Shown: positions 9,021-18,126 of the stretch, piece by piece | How positions within the stretch are numbered: the stretch's first letter is position 1 | Layout of the letters: each line of letters opens with the position of its first letter | NCBI RefSeq assembly: GCF_009931695.1 | Contig: NZ_CP048000.1 | Location: forward strand, 2,621,501 to 2,685,500 | Direction of reading: 5' to 3' | Length of the DNA: 64,000 nucleotides | DNA from: Anaerocolumna sedimenticola | Lineage (GTDB): Bacteria; Bacillota; Clostridia; Lachnospirales; Lachnospiraceae | Notes under the pieces: generated by a model | The model's database searches: none | What the model saw: only the letters and a program-made list of their open reading frames with translations | Told to the model about the DNA's origin: nothing | Made by a program: the position numbers and the translations under genes

Positions 9021-9611
9021 CTAATTTTCATGGTCAGTACTGCTTTTTAACAAATCAACAAACCAATTACTTTCCGGGTATGGTGTGTTGGGATTAAGGG
9101 CAATCATTTCCACGTATGATTGTACGGAAAGCCAAAATGCCAGTGCTAATGCCATAGGATTTCCTCTGCGAATCAGTTCTTGATGTTGACCTTCTTCGAT
9201 AAGGCTGATTGATTTAGCGATCACGTCGTTTTGTTCAAGTTTGCTCCTTATATGGCTTGGTAAGCTTTGATTGCGCTGTGCTTGGTTCATCAGAACAAAT
9301 AATTCCGCAATAAAATGGTCTGATTTTACCATATCAAAGATGTGGATTGATGATTTCAAAAAAAAGTCAAGTGGATTGTCATATTGAGGAAAGTATTGCC
9401 CTGAACGACCAGACAATCCAATATTAATCAATTCTTCATGTAAAAGCTCAATTGATTCAAAGTAGTGATACAGTAAACCAACACTCATTCCTGCTTTTTT
9501 TGCAATATCATTTATTTTTGTAGCTTCATAACCCTTGCGGATAAAAATACTCAATCCTGCTTTTAGGATATCTTGCCGCCGTTTTTCTTTCTGCTCATTT
9601 CTTTTAGTCAT
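9021..9611 (-). CDS. TetR family repressor
   Basis: A 196-residue regulator with the N-terminal TetR helix-turn-helix (ILKAGLSIFIRKGYEATKIN, then GMSVGLLYHYFES) and a helical ligand-binding half. ATG 9611 was preferred to GTG 9620 because AGGTG lies 6 bases upstream. An 18-bp perfect palindrome at 9642-9659 lies about 30 bases upstream of the start and is the likely autoregulatory operator. It is the first gene of a two-gene unit with the dehydrogenase downstream, so the enzyme is probably induced by the ligand this protein binds. Confidence 0.9.
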   Translation of the reverse strand: MTKRNEQKEKRRQDILKAGLSIFIRKGYEATKINDIAKKAGMSVGLLYHYFESIELLHEELINIGLSGRSGQYFPQYDNPLDFFLKSSIHIFDMVKSDHFIAELFVLMNQAQRNQSLPSHIRSKLEQNDVIAKSISLIEEGQHQELIRRGNPMALALAFWLSVQSYVEMIALNPNTPYPESNWFVDLLKSSTDHEN

Positions 9612-9641
9612 TCTATGCACCTACATATTAAAAAAAAATTC

Positions 9642-9659
9642 ATTGAATATATATTCAAT
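9642..9659. promoter_or_regulatory. Probable TetR operator
   Basis: ATTGAATATATATTCAAT is a perfect 18-bp palindrome just upstream of the TetR gene. Length and position fit an operator for autoregulation of the TetR/dehydrogenase unit. Confidence 0.7.
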
Positions 9660-9717
9660 ATATATATATCATCCATTCAAAAATAAGTCAAGACTTTGCG
9701 TGAAATTTTCTAAGTGA

Positions 9718-9867
9718 CTACGTCCCAATCCCTATCCCGGAGGTGCGGGAAGAGTTGCTCCGACAATAGCACTCTGCCATACTCTATTGGCAGGTGTTCT
9801 TTTAGAAACGCTCGGCGCATTCTGTCATAGCATCCTCTGTGCCGCAAACCTCCTGACCGCAGCGTAA
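9718..9867 (+). pseudogene. Short coding remnant, possibly FolD-like C-terminus
   Basis: About 49 codons without a start give PGGAGRVAPTIALCHTLLAG and end at TAA 9865-9867. The pattern PxPGGxG followed by TL and A resembles the end of methylenetetrahydrofolate dehydrogenase (FolD). Base composition here is richer in G+C than the flanks. It is the only content seen between the TetR and MATE genes besides a promoter and a small hairpin at 9868-9886. The identity is tentative. Confidence 0.25.
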
Positions 9868-9913
9868 CGGATTCTAAGAATATCCGCTTTGATCAATTAT
9901 ACAATATAAAACA

Positions 9914-9942
9914 TTGTTTAAAATAATCCATTGTGATATGAT
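9914..9942 (+). promoter_or_regulatory. Probable sigma-A promoter of the MATE gene
   Basis: TTGTTT (9914-9919), a 17-base spacer and TATGAT (9937-9942) lie 74 bases upstream of the MATE start codon on the same strand. Confidence 0.5.
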
Positions 9943-10015
9943 ACAAAACGTAACATAAATTTGGGATTTCGTTGGAAAAGGCTTAATTAACTTGTAGACT
10001 ACCGAGGAGAAGGGC

Positions 10016-11344
10016 ATGTTCACAAATAAACAACTTTATAAACTCATTATTCCACTTATTATAGAGCAGCTTTTGGCCGTAACCGTAGGTATGGTAAATA
10101 TTATAATGGTAGCAAGAGCCGGAGAAGTAGCAGTTTCGGGTGTGTCCTTAGTGGACACTCTGAACGTATTGCTCATTACCATATTTTCTTCCCTGGCAAC
10201 AGGGGGAGCGGTAGTTGCAGCCCAGTACATTGGACATAAGGAGACGGAAAATGCCTGTAAATCTGCAAAACAATTATTACTCATTTCAACCATTATAGCA
10301 CTTATCATTATGGCATTCTCTTTATTGGGTAATTATTATATACTTAGGATTATTTATGGCAATATTGATGCGGCAGTAATGGATAATGCAAGAATTTATT
10401 TCTATGTAACTTCTTTTTCTTTCCCTTTCCTAGCAATCTATAATTCCTGTGCTGCCCTTTTTCGAGTTATGGGAAATTCAAAAATTTCCATGTACGCATC
10501 GTTAATCATGAATGCTATTAACATAGTTGGAAGTGCTGTTTTAGTTATGGGATTTCATATGGGGGTTATGGGGGTTGCTGTTCCCGCTTTATTAGCCAGA
10601 ATTTCTGCTGCTTTAATCATGCTCTTTTTGATACGTAATAAAAAGAATCCTATCTACATTGACCACGTAATGAAGTTAGGACTAGACATTCCAATGATTA
10701 AACGTATTTTGCAAATAGGTGTTCCGAATGGAATTGAGAACGGTATATTTCAAATTGGTAAAATTCTGGTACAGGGCCTCACTGCAAGTTTTGGTACGGT
10801 TGCTATGTCTGCAAATGCTGTTGCACAGACCATTGCCGGATTAGAAATTATTCCGGGCAACGGTATAGGGCTTGCCATGATTACGGTAGTCGGACAGTGT
10901 GTGGGTGCCGGTGACTACGGACAGGCGAAAAAATATGCGATTAAATTGTTAAAACTTACATATGCAATTATGCTGGTACTTAATATTGGAATTATTTTAT
11001 TGAGAAATCCAATTGTTAATATCTTTAATTTATCAACGGAGACTAACGCACTTACCTTACAGTTGATTATTTATCATAGTATTTGCTGCTGCACCATATG
11101 GCCGATTGCTTTTGCTTTACCCAATGCCATAAGGGCTGCCAACGATGTTAAGTATACCATGGTTATTTCAATTATTTCCATGTGGTTATGGAGAATTGGT
11201 TTCAGTTATATTTTAGCCGACTTTTTGAAACTTGGTGTGTTGGGCGTATGGATTGCAATGACAATTGATTGGTTTTTTAGGGCAATTTGCTTTTTGATTC
11301 GATTTATTAACGGTAAATGGAAACTTCATTCTTTTATACATTAA
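10016..11344 (+). CDS. MATE family efflux transporter
   Basis: A 442-residue integral membrane protein of the normal MATE length with about 12 hydrophobic segments and the internal two-fold repeat of the family. Typical stretches are PLIIEQLLAVTVGMVNIIMV at the start and ITVVGQCVGAGDYGQAKKYA in the second half (the conserved GQxxGAxD segment). The ATG has GAGGAGAAGGG upstream. MATE pumps expel cationic drugs or metabolites using a Na+ or H+ gradient; the substrate here is unknown. It is a single-gene unit with its own promoter, ending at a bidirectional terminator shared with the convergent pepF gene. Confidence 0.93.
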   Translation: MFTNKQLYKLIIPLIIEQLLAVTVGMVNIIMVARAGEVAVSGVSLVDTLNVLLITIFSSLATGGAVVAAQYIGHKETENACKSAKQLLLISTIIALIIMAFSLLGNYYILRIIYGNIDAAVMDNARIYFYVTSFSFPFLAIYNSCAALFRVMGNSKISMYASLIMNAINIVGSAVLVMGFHMGVMGVAVPALLARISAALIMLFLIRNKKNPIYIDHVMKLGLDIPMIKRILQIGVPNGIENGIFQIGKILVQGLTASFGTVAMSANAVAQTIAGLEIIPGNGIGLAMITVVGQCVGAGDYGQAKKYAIKLLKLTYAIMLVLNIGIILLRNPIVNIFNLSTETNALTLQLIIYHSICCCTIWPIAFALPNAIRAANDVKYTMVISIISMWLWRIGFSYILADFLKLGVLGVWIAMTIDWFFRAICFLIRFINGKWKLHSFIH

Positions 11345-11422
11345 GGTACTTGTATATATTAAGAAACTATTAATACATTGGGAAACTTTTATTCATGGTT
11401 TATCATTTGGTATTAAAAATAC

Positions 11423-11467
11423 AAAACCCGCACCACTGCACATGATTATCAGTGATACGGGTTTCTT
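11423..11467. terminator. Bidirectional terminator between MATE and pepF
   Basis: AAAACCCG and CACTG at 11423-11438 pair with CAGTG and CGGGTTT at 11450-11463, interrupted by small mismatches. T-rich tails occur on both sides (GTTTCTTCC on plus, TTTTGTATTTTT on minus). It sits between convergent genes. Confidence 0.75.
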
Positions 11468-11494
11468 CCGGTTTATGCGAAAGTAAAGTTAATC

Positions 11495-13251
11495 TTACCT
11501 ATTAGTTAATTCCATAAATAAATCGATGGAATCGGAAACTGTTTTAAGACTTTGCCTCCAGAAATCAGGGTTAGTCAAATCAATATTTGCCATAAGTGCA
11601 ACATCCTCAACTGAGCTTACCGTTGTTGCATTAAGAAGGGCGCGGTATTTTGGCACAAATGCGGAACCCTCTTCCTGGTACTGTGCATATAACCCCTTGC
11701 AAATAAACCGCCGAAAGCATATGGAAAGTTATAAAAATTCAGGGAATCACGGTAATAGTGACTCTTGCAGATCCACATAAAGGGATGCAGCTGTGAGTGG
11801 TCGAGTCCATCACCATAGGCTTCTTTTTGAGCGTTTAACATCATTTCTTCCAACACCGGAGAAAATAAAAAGGCTTCTTTGCGTTTTTCAAATACTGCGC
11901 TTTCAAATAAGAAACGGGAATAAATATCACAGATAATCTGGGTAACATCCTGAAGCTGACTTTCCACAAGTGCTAATTGTTCCTGGCCTTCTGCATCTTT
12001 TATTGCAGCATTCATAATGACTGTTTCATTAAAAGTTGATGCGGTTTCCGCAACCGGCATGGAATAATCCCAATTTAGGGGCAAATGCTCCTGTATATTA
12101 AGGCCATGATAGGCATGACCCAATTCGTGGGCTAAAGTAACCACATCACTTAAGGTACCGTCAAAATTAGTTAAAATTCGGCTTTGTTTTACATAGGGGA
12201 GATTATCACAGAAGGCGCCTCCCACTTTTCCGGTATGAGGATAGAAATCGATCCAATCCTTATCAAAAGCTTCTTCGATCATATCTGCCAGATCATCTGC
12301 AAATCCACGGAAATGAGAAACTAAATATTCCTTGGCATCCGCTATAGTAAAGGTACGGCTGGACTCTCCAAGGGGAGCAAATAATTCATACCAGGGAAGT
12401 CCGTTTTTATGACCCAAAATTTCTGCTTTTCTTCTAAGATAAGCATGGAATTTAGGTAAGTATTCTTTTATTGCAGTGAACATAGCATCCAGAGTTTCCT
12501 GTTTCATTTTAGAGTGAATCAGAGTCATGGATAAAGCGGATTTATAACCTCTTAAATCCACAATGGTGTTTACCTGCGATTTTAAATTATTTAAAGAAAA
12601 TGCAACGGCATCCTTTATTTTATAATAGGAAGCTAATTCTGCTTCATATGCACTTTTTCTAACGGCAGGGTCATTGCTGTAAGCGAGATTGCGAATGGCA
12701 GAGAGGGTAGTTTTCTCACCGTTATAATCTACCTCCAAGGTTGAGGTTAAGTACTGCTGCATCATCGACCAGGCTGAACCGGCAGATAAATTCAGCTTGG
12801 CAATTACCTCCTCCACTTCATCGCTTAATGCAAATTTTGCATCTTTTTTAATTTCCTCTAAAAAGAATTTATAACCTTTTAACATCTCATTTGTTTCAAT
12901 TAACTGATCCAATGTTTCAGCTTTTGCTATATATTTTTTTATCATAGCAATTTCTTTTGACAATGTGCTGTCAAGTTCCTCGACCTTACCGAGTAAAGCG
13001 GTTGTCTCACTATCCGTCGTATTAGTGGATTGACGGAGAAAAAGATAAGAGCTTAGCTTACTTGCAAGTACGGTATATTCCTCAAGATACGAGATTATGG
13101 CCGAAACTGCTATCTCTTCCGTATGTTCCTTTAATGTTGTTACATATCCTTTAATTGTTTGAATTAATTCATTAAATTTCTTTAAATCAAAAATAAAGGC
13201 TTCATCCTGATATCCTTTATAAAGTACATCTAATGACCATTCTGAATTCAT
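11495..13251 (-). pseudogene. pepF: M3 family oligoendopeptidase F, apparent frameshift near 3' end
   Basis: An M3 zinc peptidase that degrades short peptides in the cytoplasm. The zinc site VTLAHELGHAYHG (HExGH) is near residue 380, followed by the Glu-bearing FNETVIM segment. The reading frame as given stops at 11617, giving 544 residues with an unrelated tail. Adding one base in the G4 run at 11693-11696 restores a typical PepF end (FVPKYRALLNATTVSSVEDV and on) to TAA at 11495-11497, about 585 residues, the normal family length. The catalytic core is intact. ATG 13251 has AGAGG upstream. A sequencing error is more likely than true inactivation, since many genes here show the same pattern. 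Confidence 0.88.
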
Positions 13252-13534
13252 AGTAGCCTCTTTCTTAGGGGTATTATATAACTCTACATCCTGGTTGTTT
13301 AATCCCCAATCTTTAATTAATGCCTGTATCTAATTATAGCATATTTTTCCAAAATGAAAAAGATGTTTTTGTTTAAATAATTTTTCAGGTGAATATTCCG
13401 TTTTTATTTTTTATTCGGAATAGGAAACTAAACTTATTATTGATTGGTAAAATTAATAATCTTTAAAAGAGACCGGGAATTTTTGAACTCAATAAAACAT
13501 AAAATTATATTACAGTTTGTATGTGAGGGTGCTC

Positions 13535-14812
13535 ATGATTAAAAAAGTTAAAATCAAATATGGAATAATAGGTGAACTTATCATATTATTTGCTTTAGCT
13601 TCCTATCTGATATATGAAAATTATTTAGATGGATCCATAGGTACTTTTTTTCCTAATTCCAAGACAGATTATATAAAGTGGGTAGACTTTGATGTCTGTT
13701 CTTCTGCCATGGGAAAAGCATATGAATATGATGTTGAATCCCAGACACAGGAAGTGAAACTGAATTGGATTGAACTGTTAGCATACTTGGGAACCAGGTA
13801 TGGAGGAGATTTTTCCAGGTACAAAGAAAAAGATTTAAACGAATTAGTCCGAAAGCTTCAAAGTAAGGAAGAAAGTATAGGTGCACTGACGGAAGAACTA
13901 AAATACTATAATTATTATTATGAAGCCTATAGTGCGGTACTTGGCGGTTTTGTAGGTGAGTATCAGATACAGGTTCCCAGTGAAGAAAATCCGGAAGAAA
14001 AGGTTTGGGTAAAAAAATACGGGCTGAAAGCCTTTTTACCTATCGCAAAGTATTTTCCGTACAGCGATTATGATGATTTTGGAGTATCCAGAAGTTATGG
14101 GTATAAGAGAAGACATTTGGGGCACGATATGATGGGGCAGACAGGCACTCCGGTTATTGCAGTAGAATCCGGATATGTGGAAGCTTTAGGTTGGAATCAA
14201 TATGGAGGCTGGCGGATCGGTATTCGCAGCTTTGATGGTAAACGGTATTATTATTATGCTCATTTAAGAAAAAATTTCCCTTATAATAAATCTCTGGTAG
14301 TGGGAAGCATAATACAGGCAGGAGATGTAATCGGATATCTTGGCAGGACCGGTTATAGTGCCAATGAAAATGTAAATAATATAGATACACCACATCTTCA
14401 TTTTGGAATGCAGCTGATTTTTGATGAATCTCAAAAAGAGGGATATAATGAAATCTGGATTGACTGTTATGATATCATTAAGTTTTTATACCGCAACCGT
14501 TCGGAGACAGTTAAAAATACTGAGACGAAAGAATGGTACCGGATTTATGAAATGAAAGATCCGGCTGTGGATTATTATATTCAAAATAAAGATAAAATTA
14601 AAAATACAAATATAAAACATAATACGGATGAATCTTCTCCGGGTGAAATGAAAGAAGAGAACCAGGGTAATACGCAGGAGAATAATGGTAAAGAAGAGAA
14701 TCCGAGTATTCAGGAAAATAATAGTAAAGAAGAAAATCAGGGGAATGCAGAAGAAAATAAAAACCAAGAAGAGAACCAGAGTAATATCCAGGAAAATAAT
14801 AATCTGGAATAG
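13535..14812 (+). CDS. M23 family peptidase, membrane anchored, with Asn/Glu repeat tail
   Basis: About 425 residues. An N-terminal membrane anchor (LIILFALASYLIY) is followed by an extracellular region. The LytM/M23 zinc domain lies in the middle: HLGHDMMG (HxxxD) and TPHLHFGMQ (HxH). Such enzymes cut peptidoglycan cross-bridges or stem peptides. The last 60 residues are a tandem Glu/Asn/Gln repeat (KEENQGN, QENN units), probably a wall-spanning linker. I chose ATG 13535 over the upstream TTG because GAGGGTG precedes it. The TAG at 14810-14812 falls inside the repeat, and the repeat continues in frame for eight more codons. Confidence 0.87.
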   Translation: MIKKVKIKYGIIGELIILFALASYLIYENYLDGSIGTFFPNSKTDYIKWVDFDVCSSAMGKAYEYDVESQTQEVKLNWIELLAYLGTRYGGDFSRYKEKDLNELVRKLQSKEESIGALTEELKYYNYYYEAYSAVLGGFVGEYQIQVPSEENPEEKVWVKKYGLKAFLPIAKYFPYSDYDDFGVSRSYGYKRRHLGHDMMGQTGTPVIAVESGYVEALGWNQYGGWRIGIRSFDGKRYYYYAHLRKNFPYNKSLVVGSIIQAGDVIGYLGRTGYSANENVNNIDTPHLHFGMQLIFDESQKEGYNEIWIDCYDIIKFLYRNRSETVKNTETKEWYRIYEMKDPAVDYYIQNKDKIKNTNIKHNTDESSPGEMKEENQGNTQENNGKEENPSIQENNSKEENQGNAEENKNQEENQSNIQENNNLE

Positions 14813-14839
14813 AATGAGAATAATACCCAGGAAAATTAA
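14641..14839 (+). repeat. Coding tandem repeat rich in Asn, Glu and Gln
   Basis: Imperfect units of about 12 codons (KEENQGNTQENN type) are repeated four to five times at the end of the M23 gene. The repeat is cut by TAG at 14810-14812 but continues as NENNTQEN to TAA at 14837-14839. Such repeats often vary in copy number between strains. Confidence 0.7.
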
Positions 14840-14868
14840 TTGCATAGTACCCGTTATTACATATTAAG

Positions 14869-14915
14869 AAATACAAAATGTTACATAGGTTTTTGTAACG
14901 TTTTGTATTTTTTTT
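14869..14915 (+). terminator. Intrinsic terminator of the M23 gene
   Basis: AAATACAAAATGTTAC (14869-14884) pairs with GTAACGTTTTGTATTT (14895-14910) with a single mismatch and runs into eight T. It separates the M23 gene from the sigma-factor operon. Confidence 0.88.
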
Positions 14916-14969
14916 ACGTCTATTTATATGAAAGACAATTTTTAGGGAAGAAAGGAGGAATTACTGCAA

Positions 14970-15530
14970 ATGCAAAAAAATGAAACTGGAGTACAAAATC
15001 AGAAAGACACCAAGGTAAATGGTATCAACCTAACTGAGGGATTTATCGAAGAGTTATGCTCCAGCACATGGAAAGAGGTTTATAAATTTGTTTCTTATAA
15101 AGTCGGTAACCGGACGGAAGCGGAAGACATTACTCAGGAAGCTTATGTGAAAGCCTTGGATTATTTAAGAAAAGAAAATGTTGTTATAGATAACTATAGT
15201 AATTTCTTAAAAACAGTGGCTATGAATATTCTAAGAGATGAGTGGAGAAAGAAACAGCGTGCCGGCAAACAATTTGATTTAGAGGAGTTAAGTACAATGG
15301 ATTATAAAACGGAAGATTTTACCGAGGAAAGCATCAGGCGGGAATTGATTGGAGCTGCTTTAAATTGTTTGAGTATCGACCAGAAAAGAGTGATTGAATT
15401 ACGGATTTTAAAAGGGTTTTCTACTTCAGAAACAGCAAGGATTTTAAAGAAGAAAGAGGCCACTGTCAGAGTAATACAATACCGTGCCTTGCAGGAATTG
15501 GCATCTGTTTTGGATAAAAATATAATTTAG
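14970..15530 (+). CDS. RNA polymerase sigma factor, ECF-type sigma-70
   Basis: A 186-residue sigma factor with only regions 2 and 4. Region 2 is WKEVYKFVSYKVGNRTEAED with the following ITQEAYVKAL; region 4 is LNCLSIDQKRVIELRILKGF with the helix-turn-helix STSETARILKKKEATVRV. AAAGGAGG lies upstream of ATG 14970. It is followed after 8 bases by its probable anti-sigma gene, a classic ECF arrangement in which the sigma factor is held at the membrane until an envelope signal releases it. The target regulon cannot be seen here; autoregulation is likely. Confidence 0.9.
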   Translation: MQKNETGVQNQKDTKVNGINLTEGFIEELCSSTWKEVYKFVSYKVGNRTEAEDITQEAYVKALDYLRKENVVIDNYSNFLKTVAMNILRDEWRKKQRAGKQFDLEELSTMDYKTEDFTEESIRRELIGAALNCLSIDQKRVIELRILKGFSTSETARILKKKEATVRVIQYRALQELASVLDKNII

Positions 15531-15538
15531 GAGGAGAT

Positions 15539-15781
15539 ATGTTGAATAATCGAATTAAAAAAATATCAAATTACATTGACCAGCTGAATAAAGAAAAGAA
15601 ACCAAATGAACATAATAAACCAATGAAAGATAATGAAGATGAAAAACTCATGGAAACCGTCAGATTAATTAAAAGTCTGAAAGAAGTAGAATATCCTAAG
15701 AAAGAATTTAATGAACAATTGACAGAAACCTTATCGAAACAATTCTTAAACGGAAATGGGTCAAATAATACTAAAAAATAA
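15539..15781 (+). CDS. Anti-sigma factor, N-terminal part (split by frameshift)
   Basis: Eighty charged residues with a helical region METVRLIKSLKEVEYPKKEF of the kind that precedes the membrane anchor in clostridial anti-sigma proteins. It ends at TAA 15779-15781 right after an A6 run at 15773-15778. Adding one A joins it in frame to a membrane segment (AVIAAALVIVVTLNFIL) and to the next reading frame. It starts 8 bases after the sigma gene with AGGAGGAG upstream. This is the cytoplasmic, sigma-binding part by inference from position. Confidence 0.7.
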   Translation: MLNNRIKKISNYIDQLNKEKKPNEHNKPMKDNEDEKLMETVRLIKSLKEVEYPKKEFNEQLTETLSKQFLNGNGSNNTKK

Positions 15782-15840
15782 AGAAATCCCAAAAAGTATG
15801 GAAACCTGCCGTAGCAGTTATAGCAGCTGCTCTAGTCATA

Positions 15841-17229
15841 GTGGTTACCTTAAATTTTATTCTGCCGCAGACAAATCTTAACATTGTCTATGCAATGGAG
15901 CAGGCCTTTGGGGAGGTTAAGGCTTACCACGGAATAATGGAAATTACCCAGACTAATGAAGATGGTATAGTAACAACTCAGGCAGTACGTGAAGTCTGGG
16001 CAGATAAAGACGGGAACTATTATGTAAAAGAATTGGAGGGTACAGGAAGTGGAATTACCACCATTAACAACGGTCAAAAAAAATGGCAGATAGATACTGA
16101 TTTAAAGGAAGTATATCAATTTCCGTCATTTCCTGATCCATACCATTTTACTTTCGAAATAGGCAGTGAGATAGAGAATGTAAAAAATGCTCTGGAAGTA
16201 AAGGTTGTGGGAGAAGCAGAAATTGCAGGCAGAGAAACATCAATCCTTTCCGTAAGACCGCAGGGAGGAGATTCCTATCGGTTATGGGTGGATCAGGAAA
16301 CCAATATGCCTCTTCAAAAAGAATCTGCATTTCAAAATGCGATTCAATATAAAGTTACTTATAAAGATATAAAATTCCTGGATTCTATTCCGAAACAATT
16401 GATATCCTATCAGCTGCACAAAGGTTATAAAGAGATTGCATCGGATACGGAGCAATTTGTCGGAAATCTGGACGAAGCAGCAGCTGTCGCAGGATTTATA
16501 CCAACAATTACGGATATTTTACCGGAAGATTTTGTATTATCAAAATATTCCGTAGATACAGAGAAGAAAGAGATTAAGACATATTACCTTTCAAAAGATA
16601 AACAAAAAACCGCTGTTATAGCACAACATAAAGCAACAGGTAATTGGAAACCGGATTCGTCAGCCATATTAGGCAAAGTAAATAATAATACAGCTGAAAT
16701 TTCAACAAATGCAGAGATAGCAGCAGGAAATATGGGAGGCGGAACATATGGTGGCATAACCGGTATAAGCTCTATCAGGTGGCAGGAAGACGGAATGGAA
16801 TATACCATTTACGGGGAACTTACTATGGAGGATTTATCGAATTTTGCTGAAAGTATATCCCAAGGTGAGGTAAGCATTCCAAACTCTGAGGCCGAATTAC
16901 AGGATAAACCGCAGGTAGAAGTACCGTATGATTTAGAAGTAGAAAAAAATGAACAAAAAAGTGTCGATGCCGGTCATTCTCCCTGGAAGCTGGACCCTGT
17001 TTTTGTAACACAGGTATTTGCAAGTCTTTTGATTTCTCCCGAAGGAATTGTAGGAGATTATCCGATTGCTTACGAAGATATCAATATTATTAAAAATAAT
17101 GGAGAAATGGCAATTGCTGAGATAAAAGGAGATGTAACAACGGTTGGCCGTGTTTATTTAAAACGCCTGGTAAGACAGGATTCTACCGGTATATGGACAG
17201 TAATCGGTTATGATCCTGTAAAGAAATGA
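15841..17229 (+). CDS. Anti-sigma factor, sensor part with LolA/RseB-like domain
   Basis: The open frame upstream (from about 15781) encodes a transmembrane helix. The listed start, GTG 15841, lies inside that helix and is not a real initiation site. After the helix come some 180 residues of LolA/RseB-like fold (AYHGIMEITQ, YRLWVDQETNMPLQ), as in anti-sigma or RseB-type sensors outside the membrane, then a second domain of about 200 residues of unknown function. Joined to the previous fragment the protein is about 563 residues. It probably senses an envelope signal and controls the sigma factor. It ends 30 bases before a terminator. Confidence 0.75.
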   Translation: MVTLNFILPQTNLNIVYAMEQAFGEVKAYHGIMEITQTNEDGIVTTQAVREVWADKDGNYYVKELEGTGSGITTINNGQKKWQIDTDLKEVYQFPSFPDPYHFTFEIGSEIENVKNALEVKVVGEAEIAGRETSILSVRPQGGDSYRLWVDQETNMPLQKESAFQNAIQYKVTYKDIKFLDSIPKQLISYQLHKGYKEIASDTEQFVGNLDEAAAVAGFIPTITDILPEDFVLSKYSVDTEKKEIKTYYLSKDKQKTAVIAQHKATGNWKPDSSAILGKVNNNTAEISTNAEIAAGNMGGGTYGGITGISSIRWQEDGMEYTIYGELTMEDLSNFAESISQGEVSIPNSEAELQDKPQVEVPYDLEVEKNEQKSVDAGHSPWKLDPVFVTQVFASLLISPEGIVGDYPIAYEDINIIKNNGEMAIAEIKGDVTTVGRVYLKRLVRQDSTGIWTVIGYDPVKK

Positions 17230-17257
17230 TAAAGGACAGAATTGTGTTGTTTAACAC

Positions 17258-17299
17258 AGTAACCGGAGAAACTCGCAAAGCGTGTTTCTTCCGGTTACT
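17258..17299. terminator. Terminator hairpin, also a partial intergenic-repeat copy
   Basis: AGTAACCGGA at 17258 pairs with the complementary end TCCGGTTACT type arm at 17290-17299, with inner GAAAC and GTTTC arms. The hairpin core matches the second half of the dispersed repeat at 4216, 23801, 28143 and 38730. It lies between the anti-sigma gene and the convergent HD gene. Confidence 0.7.
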
Positions 17300-17322
17300 G
17301 GCATAAGCCGTTATATATTTCA

Positions 17323-17888
17323 TCAGATTTCCATTTCAGGAATCAAACTTCTCATAGCCAATATGGTTTTTTCAATTAATTCCGTTATTTCCCATCCCAG
17401 CATACCTGCCCATTATTAATAACTTCCCTGGAACATCCGGCAGCAAAATTAGCAGTCTTATATTTCTTCATCACTGATTTCACTTCCAGATCCGATACGC
17501 TCTTTGAAGGCCGCATGATAGCTACGGCACCGATTAGACCGGTTAATTCATCCACTGCATACAATACTTTCTCCATAAATAATTCAGGTTTAATATCTAC
17601 GGTAATGCCGTATCCATGACTGGCGGCAGCTCTGATGATACCCTCGTCAAGATCCAGCTCTTTCATTAATTCCTGACTTTTAATGCAATGCTCGTTCGGA
17701 TAAAGTTCAAAATCCAGATCGTGGAGCATACCGACTGCTTTCCAAAAATCTACCCGGCTTGGATCATACTCTTTTGCAAAATAACCCATAACACCGGAAA
17801 CAATTTTTCCATGTTTTAAATGAAATTCATCCTGATTATATTTTTTCAATAAATCATATGCTTCTTGAACGGTTGGAATATAACTCAT
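17323..17888 (-). pseudogene. HD-domain hydrolase, apparent frameshift near 3' end
   Basis: An HD-superfamily metal phosphohydrolase-like protein with His in FHLKHG, the signature HD pair in GMLHDLDFE and later ASHGYG, as in small HD-domain hydrolases. The given frame stops at 17385 (167 residues). One extra base in the run at 17409-17411 restores GAGMLGWEITELIEKTI and an end at TGA 17323-17325, about 188 residues. The metal-binding core is intact. ATG 17888 has GGAG upstream on the minus strand. The substrate, possibly a nucleotide, is unknown. It is convergent with the anti-sigma gene. Confidence 0.8.
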
Positions 17889-18036
17889 TTTTTTCTCCTA
17901 TCTTTCTCATTTTTTTCTATTTATGTGTATATTTGTCCATATCTTATATCTTAATGATAATAATGTCAACTGCTATAAATAATCAGCAACTATTATGATA
18001 CGGCTGCAAAATATAAGATGAAAAGCTTTCCTGAAT

Positions 18037-18066
18037 TTGACAGTTTTATTTAATTTGTGTTAAACT
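18037..18066 (+). promoter_or_regulatory. Promoter upstream of the KamA-like gene
   Basis: TTGACA at 18037-18042, an 18-base spacer and TAAACT at 18061-18066 lie 60 bases before ATG 18127. The gap between the HD and KamA-like genes shows nothing else distinct. Confidence 0.5.
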
Positions 18067-18126
18067 AAATTTGTAACTTTACGGCTGCTGCAGTTATTTC
18101 AGCACTTTATATTTAGGAGGTAATAA

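Noticed and set aside
11526..11780. 84-codon plus-strand frame
   Set aside because: It is antisense to the restored end of pepF, which matches the family in the other strand.
14486..14876. Two long minus-strand frames opposite the M23 tail
   Set aside because: Antisense images of the Asn/Glu repeat, giving Leu/Phe/Tyr-rich pseudo-membrane sequence.
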